A stretch of 64,000 bases of DNA from Luscinia megarhynchos (lineage: Eukaryota > Chordata > Aves > Passeriformes > Turdidae), in assembly GCA_034336665.1 (NCBI GenBank), contig CM067592.1:29361819-29425818 (forward strand), given 5' to 3'. How positions within the stretch are numbered: position 1 is the stretch's first letter; each line of letters begins with the position of its first letter. The position numbers were made by a program, and so were the translations under genes. The notes under the pieces were generated by a model. It worked only from the letters and a program-made list of their open reading frames with translations, made no database searches and was not told the DNA's origin. Shown one piece after another: positions 10,061 to 22,940 of this stretch.

Positions 10061-13000
10061 ATCAACTTGAACTAATGACAGACCTTTACATAAATCAGAA
10101 ATTTGTCATTCATGCTATTGTCAACTTACCACATCTCACCATTCTAAAATACATAAGATACATGTTGCTTGGTACCTTTGACCTTGATTTAGACACAGTC
10201 ACTTCTTTTATGAAAAAATAGAGAGAGTGCAAGCATGTTTATGTGTTTTAAAATGGATTAAAACAGAATAAATAGATTATAAAATTAATATAAAATATAA
10301 TTTATGAAATAGAAAAAACTCACAAATAGATCATTACTTTTGAATTTCATTAAGTTTCTTTTTTAAAGACATATAAGTAATTTATATTTTTATATAAACT
10401 AGCTTAAAAGAGTAAGTATTAAACTTTTTCAAAAAATGTGATGAAAAGCATACCATTATAATTACAATACTTAAAATTTACAAAGATTAGTTAAAAATGT
10501 CGAGCAGTAAAGCAAAGAAAAATTTTGGTAGATAAGACTGCAAGAGACATTTCTGCATTTTGTAATTTTTTCCTCACATCCAGCATAAGTGTCTTAGTTT
10601 GTTCCCGCTGCCCATCACTCTTACGCCCTGTTCCAATACTACTATGCATTAAAAAATCACATGAATTTCACAACAAGTACCTTCATCTGCATCATTTAAA
10701 ATCTGCATTTTAAATAACTAAAGACACAGAGTGGGCTTAAACACGTTTTGTCCCAGGTGAAAATCCATTATGAATTCTCATTTGTACAAGCGCTTGTTTA
10801 AACTTGAAATTTCTGTGGGACTGTTTTTATGTTGGTGCCTTTCCAGCAGTCACAAATCATGGATGAAAGAGGAATCCTTATGACTCTATCAGTCTGCTCA
10901 GTACAGAGTCAGGCAACAGAACTGTCAAAAAAGTCCAATGACTGTTTGGATCACAACTGTCATTATGAACAATTGCTGATTAATTATTAGCCCTGATTTT
11001 CCTAGTAAAAATAGAGGCATTTTAAAGTGCTGCTGATAAGAACTGCATTTATGTTGACACTACATGTCAAATATCATCAACGCACCTGCATCTGTCATGA
11101 GCTACAAAGTGTGCTTCTCAAAAGTTATGAAAAAACTTTTATGATTTCATTACATCATACACTATATTCTGAAAATGACTCTTTGCTACCTTTATTTTGT
11201 CCTTTAAATCTGTTAAATCAAAATTCACTTACAGAAAAATTTATTTCATTTTCCTGCCTTCTCTGTGTTCTGTAATTCTGATCTTATTTCAAACATCATC
11301 TCCTCATCTAAGTCTTTAATTCTTTCTTTATTTTTTTTAAATTAACTTCTCATTCTCTGTTTCTCAGTTATATTCTACTTGATCTGAACTTACTTCATAT
11401 AGGCTTCTCCCTTACACCACTAAAGGTATTTGTGAAAACAAATTCTGAAAGCCCTTTTTTCGCCAGTTAAAGAAGAACCCACTGTCGTTGTCTCCTCTCC
11501 GTCATCTCCTAATAATTTATACTATTCAAAATAGTTTTACTTTTTAGCTTTTTCACCATTCTTCAAAATACAGTGAAAATCACAGACATAAACCTCTGTG
11601 GTAAGCTAGCATTGCCATATGACTACCACAGTTTTGCAAAATAAAACCTTGGTTTGTGTTTCACTATTGTTTCCTGCTCACATCTAGCTCACGCTTACCC
11701 CTTTTAGCCATGGTTGTCACTGGGGATATAATCAGTGGACTAGCTTAATATAACAGAAAGAATAATTTAGGATTTTCCTGGTCTTTCCTGGTCTGTCAAT
11801 GTCTTTTAAGAAACTGTCACTTATTTTTCTTAGATTAAGGTTAAAAACAAAAAGAGTGTGCACATACTAAAGGATGCTTAAATCTTCTGGCTTAAACATT
11901 GTGAAATTTAGTTCACTGACCCTACCTTGTGCCATTATCGAAATTTTTTGAAAGGCGGGTCAGCTACAATTTAAAAAATATATATATTCAAGAGATGTAA
12001 TGGCCAGATCACTTCTACTATTTTATTGTCGAAATAGAAATGCAGATTAACAGATGTATCAAGGTTTGTGCAGGATAGAAAGAAACTGAATATTTAATAA
12101 TAAACGATTAATGGAAGAAAATAATGATTAAAAATAAATTAAACTATTCAGCTGCAGATATCCAGGAGGCTGTTTTCCGAAATACTTAGACAAATAGATA
12201 TGCCAGTTAAATACATATGGTGGGTAAAACTGGTATTCCCCACATATTGTGGCATTATATCACATTAGATATGCTAATTTGGTACAATTAACCTTTTGTA
12301 ATTGCTTTAAAGACCTTGTCTAATCCTGCAGAATATTACTTCATTGAAGAAATAACTGATCAAGTATAAAACTAGAGGCAAGGCTTCAAGAAACTAATTA
12401 TACTGTCCGTATACAGTACATTTTTGCTGCTAAGGTTTAAGTCACTTTTATATATTCATATATTCTTTCAGACAATCTTAGTAATGGAGAATGATTGCTA
12501 AAAGTCAAATATTTGGTTTTCATTTTTCTTCCCTGAATTTGAGCTGTGAAATGCAACCGAATACTTGCATGGGTTGGGGTAGAGGGAGGAAAGAAGATAA
12601 AAGCAGAGTGTAGTTTACAATTGTGTATTAAAATTAAGGATACTATTTGCAAATTTTGTGCTTCATTGCCCAACATATGCTGATGCAGACAAAAAGAACA
12701 GCACAGATGTTTTCCCAGTAATAGGTGCCGTAGAAACTGGCCAAGTGGCAGAATGCTAGAGATCAATCACTTGAGTAAAGTGGCTGTGTGCTAGTATGGC
12801 TTTTGGATGATGCAAGCTACATAGGTCAGATTTCCTGAATTAGAATCTTAGGCTATATCATCGAAAGGGGAACACAGCTATTGAGGGAAGTTAATCTGAA
12901 ATTGTTTTGCTTTTTGCAGTACATCAGAACCTTACTCATTACCAGGCTGCTATTATTGAGGGATAGCCCTGCTCTTTATTCTGAGGTAAATCCTTTTACA

Positions 13001-15739
13001 TATAGATTCTTATTGCCTTAGTCATTTATTAGCTTAATAAGCACACAGTCCTTAGCTCCTCTTCTGCACAGTTTGTCTAAAATGCTTTGGACTATTTCAG
13101 TGCCATGTGACTCACATGGAGAATAAAGAAATTCATCCAAGAGAATGTTGAGACTGAAAGAATAAATTTAACTTCAGAGGTTGGGAGACTCCCCTTTGCT
13201 ACTAAGTACATGGCTATTTTTGTAGGCATCCTTTGCAAGTATCTATGTTTGCAAAGACAGAAGACTAATGTCTTTGTTTTCTTTAAGAAAAAAAAAAAAA
13301 AAAGACATGCAAGATTAGGCATTTCCTATCTATTATTTACATTATTTAAAAACTTTACAAGAAATGTGGTATGACCTTGCTATTGAGCCCTGGCTCAGCT
13401 AGTAGCTACACAAACATGAGTTAGTGCCAGCACTGAATCTTGACCCCTAATAAATGTAGCCAAACAAATAAATGCAAAAGTACAACAGTAAAGCAAGGAA
13501 AATGTTTTTGAGGTTTATTGTTTTATTGTCATATAATGTGAGACATATCTTGCTAAATTCAGACAAGCTTTTGTGCAAAAGTGACAATATTTTTCTTAGA
13601 AGAAGATTTCCAAGTAATTTTTCTCTTAAAAAATTCGTATGACTCACAAGTACCACCTGAATTTATTTGTAACATAAAACATGGCACAAAAGCAAGCCCA
13701 GCTGGTGAACTGAAATACTTAGTCATTCCTCAAGAGTTTAATTGAACCTTGAACTGACATTCCAGAAAAAATTAACCTGAAATCATACATTTCCATGAAA
13801 CTTTTAACCTGGAGATCTAAGCTATTCCAAAGGGGCCTATTAAAGACAAGAATTTGCTGAAAAATGGAAAAGTAGCACACACAACATGTTTTGAATTCTG
13901 AGAAACTGAAACTTTTCTGAACTTTTAAATTATTTTTTCAGCCTCTATTGGTGTTTCACAGAAGATAAACCTGTTTCAACAAATATGTTCTTTATCTCAT
14001 CACTTTCTAGTGGTTCATCCAAATGAGAAAATAGGAAAAAAATATGATTCAGATGACTGTTCGCATAACCCTAATCAGCGTAAATATTATTCTGAATCAT
14101 GAAAATCTTAATTTCAAGAGTAAGTTGCTCTTTTTAGTCCTGCTGGCTTTGTCTACCCATATTTCAACAAAAAATGGCAAAAATAGCTTTTCCACCCAGC
14201 TATTCCTGCAAGTATGCAGCTGCCTTGTAGGGAGATGAGGAACAGGGATACAGTGTACAACATTTGCACAGCTGCCTATTGTGCAGTGTAAGCTTGGAGG
14301 AGTATTTGGAGGGGGTAGGGCATATTCCAGTTACACCTACAGGTTCTCTCTCTGTGAAGAGTCAGTACATAACAGTCTTTAGATTTCCAGTACTGATACC
14401 ATGAAAGAGCATCAGAAATTTAGAAAATTTTACTGAAGAGGAACATTCCACTGTATTTGACAAAGTCATGACAATCAGACAAATTAAATTCTCAGTAGCT
14501 CATACTCAAAATGATTCCTCTTTCACACACTAAAAGTTTGATCCAACAGACATAGAGATACAGTCAGTTTATAGTTCAGTGCACACTGCCCTTCAAGAAA
14601 AATCATGTTGTGTTTCTACTGAAAGAACAGGCACACTCACATTTCTCCCATTTATGAGAAAAGCACTGCAAGTGGGATTTAGAAAAATTACAGGATTTAG
14701 AAGAATTTAATTCTGTGGCAATCTACCTGAAATGCAGATGAGTCCTTATCTCTTGAGTTCATTCTTCACTGGTTTCTTTCTGCCATTGCTCCTTTCTAGA
14801 GGGACAAGTGCAGACAATGATTTGGACACATGACAGATATGCATCTGGAATTATTGTATTGGTGAAATACCTTTCGGAGCTGAACAATTCACCACACCAC
14901 TGAGCTGTAACATCTAATTATCACTAGTGGCACAAACTACTGAATTGTTCAGCTTGTCTATAATGCCACTTTATGCATTGCTTCTGTTAAAATGTCCAGT
15001 TGTCAATTACTCACAAGCTGATGGATGCCTCCATTCATCAGTCATTTGAAAGTAATATTTCTTTAGAAGGAATGGATTACTCTGGGGTTTTGAAAATACA
15101 AAGCTGAGGGGGAAAATGGTCTCTTTTATATACCACAGAAATCACCTGGAAAATGACTCTTGGTTAGCAATCTGCTTGACACAGATAAAACATTAAAAAA
15201 ACCAACCCCTGAACAACAAAAAAATATTTGTGCTTATTTCTATCTTTTTTTTTAAGTGTAAAAGATGCCCCACATGAGCAGGCTATTTGCAATTATTTTA
15301 TTCTTTGAAATTATTTAATCTCTTCTGTACTGCAAGCTTAAATTTTGTAGAATTAATTAAATAATTTTTATCAATTAGACATTTCTTTCATCTGAAAAAC
15401 ATATCTGAAGTTCCCAATTAAAAAAAACAACAAACAAAACCCAAACCTTCCCCAAACTGCATTGTCCTATTTATTGTGCAGACACATATATTTACAAACA
15501 AGACAAGTATGTCAGCCAAACATGATACAAGAGTTAATTTCTTATTTCCTGAAAACTTTTTGAAAGATCTATAGAAAAAATCCACAGTTTGTTTTCTTAG
15601 TGGTAGAATTGTAAGAAAAATCAGTAGGTGATATATTTAAGTAAAATGCTTCTACTTACCATAAGTGCCTCTTAAGTAAGTGACTGTATTATCCTGAAAC
15701 AGATATCCATATTTTGTTGAGCAATATAATTTCTCTAGC

Positions 15740-15745
<6 letters not shown>
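10061..15745. other. Unassigned AT-rich sequence
   Basis: No gene or dispersed repeat recognised. It has very AT-rich DNA near 10240-10500, a 16-nt poly-A near 13288-13303, and an A/C tract at about 15421-15452. A pyrimidine tract followed by CAG at about 12903-12920 resembles an acceptor, but no exon follows it. Confidence 0.45.

Positions 15746-15773
<28 letters not shown>
15746..15773 (-). repeat. 28-nt poly-T, possible minus-strand poly(A) tail of a retrocopy
   Basis: An uninterrupted T28. Read on the minus strand, CCAATAAA lies about 12 nt upstream (plus-strand TTTATTGG at 15780-15787), the spacing of a poly(A) signal before an mRNA tail. The adjoining minus-strand sequence, up to about 16 kb, has no long open frame and was not recognised, so any retrocopy would be only a 3' UTR. 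No target-site duplication was found. It could equally be a plain homopolymer. Confidence 0.35.
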
Positions 15774-15780
<7 letters not shown>

Positions 15781-17526
15781 TTTATTGGAAATTATTTAAA
15801 GCATACTGTGGCCTCCACCTTTTCTTCTTACCACTTGTAGGTTGTCAAAAGTGTTTATTTCTTTACCAATGGTAAACATCTTATATTCCAGTGTGAGATG
15901 CAATAAAGATCTGTTAAAGACACAACACTGAAGTAGGGTTTATTTATTACTGTAAGCAGATTATCACTTTGATAGGTGTGTTTTAAGTGTTATACATCTT
16001 CGGTGAGAAAAACAAAAGCCCAAACTCCTACTACTAACTAAAATCTTCCATTCCAAAAGAAGTTCAATGAGCATTGGAAACTCTCTCATGCTGCCTGAGC
16101 AGAGCTTCTCTGAGAGGACAGAAAGCACTTCTTGTATTCTGACACATGGATTGTAACTGGGGGTAGAAAATATTTTATAAAATTATTCCAGCATTTATAC
16201 ACCAAATAGAATGCATAAGAAAAATTTATTTCCAGCCATCTTTTTTGAGCAAACATTTTTTAAAATGTAGTAAAGATAATAATTTATTTCACAGCCTAGA
16301 TATTTGATTTTCCCAACTCAGTTTCCATTTTCATTCTAAGGAGCTCATATGAGAAAACTCTCTTTACCTTTATGGATGCATCTTACATCTGTGAAACAAA
16401 ATATATTTTGCAAAGTATTAATATCATCCATGAAAGTGATAAACATATACTTTATTAGGGAACATAAAAAATGCTTGCAGAAAGGGAGCTTTGGTCTGTT
16501 TATTTATTTTATACTAATACTAGTAGTGCTGAATGAGTGCATTAAACAATGTTAAACAAAATGTATCTGTCTATAAATGAAAGAATGAATGCTCAGTGAA
16601 AATGCAAGTCTTCATTTACTAAAAGGAGGGCATTGATTATATCTAAAAAGCAGCTAGAAAGAAAAGCTTCAATGAATTTGGCTTCAATATCAAGACCCTT
16701 GAGCAAAGTGAAAAACATCTCTGTTCAGACCCAGAAGGGAACAAGGGAACACATGAAGGACTATATTGATAGGATCATGGATAGGATCATACACAGACTA
16801 ATCTCTCATTCAGCAAAATATTTTAAGTGTGTATTTTTTTATTATGTGGACCCTTATAATTCACTAAATGGTTTGTAACAAGCAGCAAAAAGTCAAAAAC
16901 CCAGAGAAGATATCAGTGCACAATCTCCCCAAGAGGCTTTGATCAATAACAATAGTCAATCGATTATTCTACAATATGTATGGTCTGTGCTAAAGAAGGG
17001 GTCAGTAACTTTTTCTAGTTTCCTCTAGCTTCCTCTTCCTCTCTGGGAAGCATCCCAAATAAAACTGGATCTTTCAATTATCATTATGTACTTTACATAC
17101 ATATATATGAAAAGGGGAAGAAGCTTTCTCCAGCCTGGAAGTTCGGACTCTCATCTGGGAGCAGGGATAATCAGATTATTCCCTGGTTCACCATTTAATT
17201 ATTCTTGGAAAGTGAAACAAAATGTGAATGGATGTAATTGAGAATACCCTACCTCAAAGACCTGTATATGGTCATGATTGCTGTGATGAAGTTATAATCT
17301 CCTCTGAGTAAGGAACAGAATCTCCTATTTCTTCACAAGTCTCTTTCTTTGTGCTTTTAAAATAATGAACGCCAAACAAGCTCTCAAAAATTAAATTATT
17401 TGTTTAAAAGTAAGTGTTACTTTTTTTCTATAACACCAAGTGAAAAAAAAAATCAGAAAATCTCATTGGCACTACTTGTCTCAAACATTTTTTTAGCAGA
17501 AAAGATCACACACACTTGCTCAACTA
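15774..17526. other. Unassigned AT-rich sequence
   Basis: No gene recognised. Two spaced GGATCAT repeats lie near 16770-16790. The right end adjoins the CR1 fragment. Confidence 0.45.
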
Positions 17527-17769
17527 TTTGCAGAATCTTCACAAGACCATGAAGAATGGAAGAGACCTTCAAGATCATCTAGTGTAACCATTAACCCAGC
17601 AGTGTCATGACAACTCCTAGACTTCTGCTCCTCCCATAGAACATATATTCTAGACTTTTCACCAGATTGTTTTCCCTTCTCTGGACATGCTCCAACACCA
17701 CAGTGTATTTTTTATAGTGAGTTTCTCAAAACTGAAAACAATACTCAAGTCTGGTCTCACCAGTGCCAC
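17527..17769 (-). mobile_element. CR1 LINE, 3' part of an interrupted copy
   Basis: The left end reads CAGAATCTTCACAAGACCAT, then GGAAGAGACCTTCAAGATCATCTAGTG, the antisense of a CR1 3' end. After an apparent internal deletion near 17610-17650 it resumes with CCCTTCTCTGGACATGCTCC and CTGGTCTCACCAGTGCC. Translated on the minus strand, this part gives ALVRPDL…F, matching the ALVRPHLEY motif region of CR1 reverse transcriptase. The copy is then cut by the insertion at 17770-18904 and continues at 18905. It is a dead, multiply mutated fragment. Confidence 0.85.
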
Positions 17770-18904
17770 TGTCACATTCAGCTGTAGGGAACTGCAGGGA
17801 GTTCTTTTAAAATGGGTGTTCCAAGATGGAATGAAGACAAATGAGGCAAACATTATATCTGAGAACTGTTTATTGGCAACAAAACCCAGTGTGTTGCCCT
17901 AGCAAGGAAGAACAGAAAAGAAGAACGGAAGGAAGGAAAAGGAAAAAAAGAAAAGAGTGGAGTGGAGAGAAAGAAGAGAGAGAACTTGGAAGTGTGCTGT
18001 CACCATCCAACAAGCTGGTGGAGCGTGCATTCTCCCAGCCAGGGGAGCCCGAGCAGCTGCTGGAGAGGCACAGCTGCACAGGCAGAGCTCCTCCAGCAAT
18101 GGGCAGCTGGACACTGGGTGAGCAGGGATCAGTGATGGGCAGCTGGATATGGGGTGAGCAGGGATCAGTGATGGGCAGCTGGACATGGGGTGAACAGGGA
18201 TCAGTGATGGGCAGCCAGACTCGAGGTGAGCGGGGATTGTGCTGGAGGCGCAGGACCCTGGACAGGATTGCAGCAAGGATCACAGTGGCAGGCTGGTTTG
18301 GTGAAGCTGTGTGGGGATCAGGTGGCTCAGTCAGCCATGAAGGAGATAGGGACATTTGGCAGGGACACAGGGAAGCAGGACAAATAAGAGCTGTAGCAGG
18401 TTAGGGAGAATGGGTGGTAGGGCAGGACACAGGCAAGGCACAAGGCTCGGAAATGGTCTCCGGTGGTCGGTCAGGAAAGTGAAGTCAGCAAGCCGGGCCA
18501 AGAGTCCAGCCAAGCACCCAGCACAGCATGTCCAGCCAAGCCTCTCCCAAGAAGTTTGTGACACCATCAGACATGATCTAGCTCCTCCCAAGATGTGTGC
18601 TCTGGCAGGAGACCTGGTCAGGCGTTAGATTGCAGTCCATTGGTGAAGACGTTTTGCCAGCCAATTAGAAAACCTCTCCAGATGACACAGTGTCCTTGGC
18701 AGCCTCCTCCTCCTCACAGGTAATGACTGCCTATTATTCCATGTGAGATAGCAATGGCTGCCAGGCAAAGTCTCCCCAGAGACAGGTCTTCCCTCCATCT
18801 TCACCTAGCTGTCTCCGGCAAATGGCACGTGTTCAGCCCCTCCCCCCTATACCTCTGATCAAACAACGTCAAGACAAAAATCAGAATTAAAGTGACTCCC
18901 TGTA
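17770..18904 (-). mobile_element. Solo-LTR-like insertion inside CR1 (unassigned avian ERV)
   Basis: The CR1 coding order PLY(Q/S)A-LVRP is broken exactly here, so this ~1135-bp block was inserted after the CR1. The left border reads TGTCACATTC. The right border reads CTCCCTGTA. The flanks GCCAC and GCCTG could be a decayed 5-bp duplication. Read on the minus strand it has AATAAA (plus 17869-17874) about 100 nt before its 3' end, as in an LTR with a short U5. The interior is GC-rich, with a purine-rich stretch at 17900-17995 and a 36-bp tandem repeat. No gag/pol is present. Open frames of up to 187 codons inside it are probably not genes. The borders are estimated by eye and the LTR family is unknown. 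Confidence 0.6.
18101..18244 (+). repeat. 36-bp tandem repeat, four copies, inside the LTR-like insertion
   Basis: Units begin GGGCAGCTGGA at 18101, 18137 and 18173, and a diverged fourth begins at 18209. Each carries GGTGAGCAGGGATCAGTGAT with small changes. The 36-bp period is a multiple of three, so frames through it show a 12-residue periodicity on both strands. This reflects the period and does not show coding. Confidence 0.92.
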
Positions 18905-19384
18905 GCCTGGTACAGGGGTACAATCAGCTCCCTGGTCATGCCAGCTGCACTATGGCTGATATAGGCCCAAATGCCTTTGGCCCCTTTCACTACCTGGGCA
19001 CACTGATGGTTCATATCCAACCAGCACCCACAAGTCCCTTTCTGCTGAGAAGCTCTCAAGCTACTCCACTCCAAGCCTGTAGCAGTGCCTGGGATTGTGA
19101 CCCAAAGGCAAGACCTTTCTGAACCTCCTGCAGCTGTCGTCAGCTCATCAATCCAGTCTTACAAGATTTCTCTATAGACTCTTCCTATCCTACATCATCT
19201 GTGATGTTGCTGAGGATGCACTCAACCCCCTCATCCAAATCAAGAGAGATTAAAGAGGACAGGCTGCAATACTGAGCCCTGAAAAAAATCTAGTCAATGG
19301 CTGTCAGCTGAGTTTAGTCCCAACACCACCACTCACTGGACCAGCAAGTTTTTCACCCAGTGAAGTGTGCACCTATCCAAGATG
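18905..19384 (-). mobile_element. CR1 LINE, 5'-ward part of the interrupted copy (RT C-terminal region)
   Basis: Minus-strand translation gives DMNHQCAQVVKGAKGIWAYI and, after a short gap, TRELIVPLYQA, close to the CR1 reverse-transcriptase motif region (…QCALVAKKANGILACI…TREVIVPLYSALVRP). Further CR1 landmarks on the plus strand are TGAGGATGCACTCAACCCCCTCATCC, ATACTGAGCCCTG and TTTTTCACCCAGTGAAGTGTGCACCT. The element is 5'-truncated near 19384 and carries stop codons and indels. Confidence 0.88.
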
Positions 19385-22300
19385 TATTATAGAAGTTTAA
19401 CAAAAAATAAATTTGCACAGTTCGAAAATCAGTTGTGTGATTATTTAACCATAGATTTAGTAATACAGAACTTAAACAACTGATTCATAGGAGTGGCACT
19501 AAAAATGAAGAATGTAAAATGTAGCCATCCACTCCCTTCTCCAAAATATCTTTAGTTGATTGTGAGACTTTCTGTAAGGTATTCTTTAAGAAATTATCTC
19601 TTTTGTTTGCTATTCTCAAGATGAAATTTCTTCTTTGAATTTTTTCCATACCTTGTGAAAATATTTTTTCCTGAAAATTTAAAGTATTCAGTGTGACATA
19701 ACTTTATTATTAAACAAATCAAAGTCAATTCATCTAGGAGGTTCACTACTAGAGTTCACCAAAATGCATTGAACTGATAAATATACACACAAACAGCTGA
19801 CTCAGAATTATATTTTCAACTGTACCAGTATCTATATAAAGGAACTTGAAAGGGAAGCACATGTCACTGACAAAGCATTCTAAACTTTTAAAAAGAAACT
19901 ACAGAAACTGCAGGGATTTAGCAGACAGAGTTGAACAATTCTGCAAAAATCCTGACTTCAAGGGCTTTAACATATGACATCAGAATCAGCTCAGAGCATG
20001 GGATTTACTGATTTAGCTGCTATGTGAGGTTCATGTGCATGATAGTTCTTTCTCACCAAAAATCCAATATTTCAAATGTAGATACTAAAGCAAGGTTTAT
20101 AATGTGGATACTGATGGTTTCTATTTTAGAGTTCACATTACATGAGTATTTTGCGAAATCAAATGAACCATAAACACATTTTGAGCAACCTTGCTAATTC
20201 ACTCTAGAGTAATCTCAGGCAGTACACCTAATAGAACTAAATGCAACAGAGAATTAGCTAATGTTACAATATAAAATGTAAATTTGTTGTTAAATGAAAA
20301 TGTAAATGTGAATCTACCAGACCTCCTTAAAATTCAATACTTTTTAAAAGTCAAGTTTTCTCTGATAATGCAACATATCACTGCCTTTTGAGATAGGCTA
20401 AAGTATTCACTAAGAGTATTCAATATATTCAATTAAAGCAGTCTTGTTTTGTGTTTGATAGCTGCTTATATGTGCTCTTCAATTTCTTTTAGAATCATGG
20501 ATTTCTAATTTCTTGATTGTTGATACTAAAGATGCTTCTAATGGCAACAACTGAAAGAATTGTACTAGGGGCAGCCAATGCATTAAGCTGAAAACAGATT
20601 CTCACAGGCTACAAAAGAAAACGGGATGGAAAGTGAACTGGAAGTTCATTTTGTGAGTGGCAGGTTGTGGCACAAAATGATAGGTGCCAAAGGCCAAGGC
20701 CAGATTTCTGAGAAAACAGGTTCTGTGGCTGGTAGCACTCAAAGATAATAGTCTCTAATGGTTTGCTCTGTGAAATGTATGGCCTGGTTTTCAGAGTAGT
20801 TCAGCACCCAAGGAAGATAATGACACTTTCTTTAATCTATATCTCAAAAGTATAAGCCAAAGCTTATGAAAAATCTAACTTTAGTGATGAATTCTGACTA
20901 CTTTATCAAATCTATCACCATGTCACTTTGTACAAGGTCACATAAGAAGTCTATCAAAGTGCCTGGAGCTGAACCTACATCACTACAGTTTTAGCATAGT
21001 ACTTCTTTTGGCATGCACAGAAATTCAGGGAAAGCACAACACCATAAACTACTCTCAGTGAATGCATTTTCTTGCTACGAGACAGTGAAAAGATAAAAAA
21101 TCAGAAGAGAGATGTTGCATCAGCATTTTAAAAAAGAATTTATGCATCCTATTTTTGTTTTTGATTCAATTTGCCTTTACAAGTTGGGGCGAAGAAAGTG
21201 ATTTTTCTTGTTTGTTTTCTAAGAGATGTGCTAAATGACCAGGAAATATAGAATACACTAGAGAGTATGGAGACTTCTTAATTCATTGCCTTGGTGTACA
21301 GTAAATCTATTTCTTGAACAGCTTTATTTCTTTTATCCAGCAGGATTTCACCTAATGGATGGCATGGATATAAGATGGTGACTGTATAGTGAGTGATGTT
21401 ACTAGGGGCAAGACTTATCACTGTGATTCAAAGTAAAGAGAAGCAGCCCTTTACAAATAAGTGCTTTGTAAAGAAAATGGGTTTTAAACCAAACACGTCT
21501 TTCATACCTGCAAACAAGTTCATTGCTATGAAGGATGTAAACTTACAGCATTGCTTTGGCCGAGTCATTCCACCTCTCTCCCACCCAGCAGCTCCAACCC
21601 TGGGCTCATTCCAATCCTGAGTAGAGGAGGTAGATGTAACAAGGTAGTAGCCCTGACATAGCAGCATAAATTGTTCCAAATATACCTCTGTATTGCTGTT
21701 AGTACTGCAGATTTGATGCAAGCCCAAACTGAATTGAAGATTAGCTAGCCACATTTTAACTGATGGAACCTAGCTTCTAGTTTAAGCTAAGACATTAAGG
21801 CTTAAGAATAAGATAGGTGTTCAAGAAAGATAGGTGGGTCAGGAATTGTTTGGGTTTTTTTTCCCTGAGATAAACAAGGAAAATTCTGCATGTGGACACA
21901 ATACCAAAAAGAACCAAGATATTTGCTTCCATCTGCAAATAGGAGATTCTGTACTCTGAATTCTCAATATCTGTTTTTTCCTCCTTGAAAATTACTGCAA
22001 TTATAAGGCTTCAAAATCAATAATACTAACTATTCCAAAGGTAAAAGAAGAAAGGTGGTATGAACGATGCCTTTAAAGTTTATAATTTAGAACCGGCTGA
22101 AGGAAAGAAATTCCAAAGAAACTTGGGTCAGAGAGGGCTGTGGGGAAAGAATGAATAGAGAGACAAAAGGCTGACAGTAACAGTAGAAATGCAAAGGAAA
22201 AAGAGATAAAGAGATGCTATATGGACAATAACAGCGGTGTAAGAACAGGCAGGTACTTTTCAGTAGTCAAAGCTTAATGTGACATTGCCATATAAACTAA

Positions 22301-22519
22301 AGATACTGAGATCGCTTCAAGAATTACCTTCTGCCTTTCTGTGTAAATCTGATTATACAACTACAAGATTCTCTACAGTCTCAGATGACTATCCAACCCT
22401 CAATTTTATTCTCAAGAAACTGTGGAGGTGAGTCGTCCTTGAAAGAGGTTTTATTTCTTGCTTAGTAACAATGACAACAGAATGATTAATTCATTACTGG
22501 GCTAAGTCTAACAGTTATT
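19385..22519. other. Unassigned AT-rich sequence
   Basis: No gene or dispersed repeat recognised. Short direct repeats of AAGATAGGTG lie at about 21810-21835. Confidence 0.45.
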
Positions 22520-22940
22520 GTCCGACCTTGCACCTCCCTCAGTGCACGCACACACAAACACCTAGAGACCATCAGGGTTTTACTGCCTGCACTCAAGGCC
22601 ATCTTTGACAAGCTATGGCTGCCTGGGCCTGGTTTACAGCTGAGAGAAATGCCCCCACTCCCCCACCTCGTGTAGCAGCCTTTGCAGCTGTGGCAGCACC
22701 TGGTGACATACTGTGCTGATCCAGACTGTGACTCACAGCTCCTACTCTCTGACTTGACCTCTTGGTCTCAGCGAGAATCCTGGCCAGCCCTGGTCACCAC
22801 GAGGGACCTGGCTTGGCCATCCTGCTCCCTTGAGGGTGAACTGCACCTGTCAGGGTCATCTCCTGCCTGCCCTGCCTGCTCTGTCCTGCCCTGCTCTGCC
22901 CTGCCCTGTGTTGGAGTTTCCTTTTGTTCTGCTTCTCCTG
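22520..22940. other. GC-rich block with imperfect CCCTG repeats
   Basis: Much more GC-rich than the surrounding DNA. It contains an imperfect (CCTGC/CCCTG)n run near 22860-22912. It may be part of an LTR or another element, but no family was recognised. Frames on both strands through it (105 and 72 codons) are judged artefacts. Confidence 0.4.

Noticed and set aside
17841..18404. 187-codon plus-strand ORF and 161- and 125-codon minus-strand ORFs
   Set aside because: They lie inside the LTR-like insertion and the 36-bp tandem repeat. The length comes from GC richness and a repeat period divisible by three.
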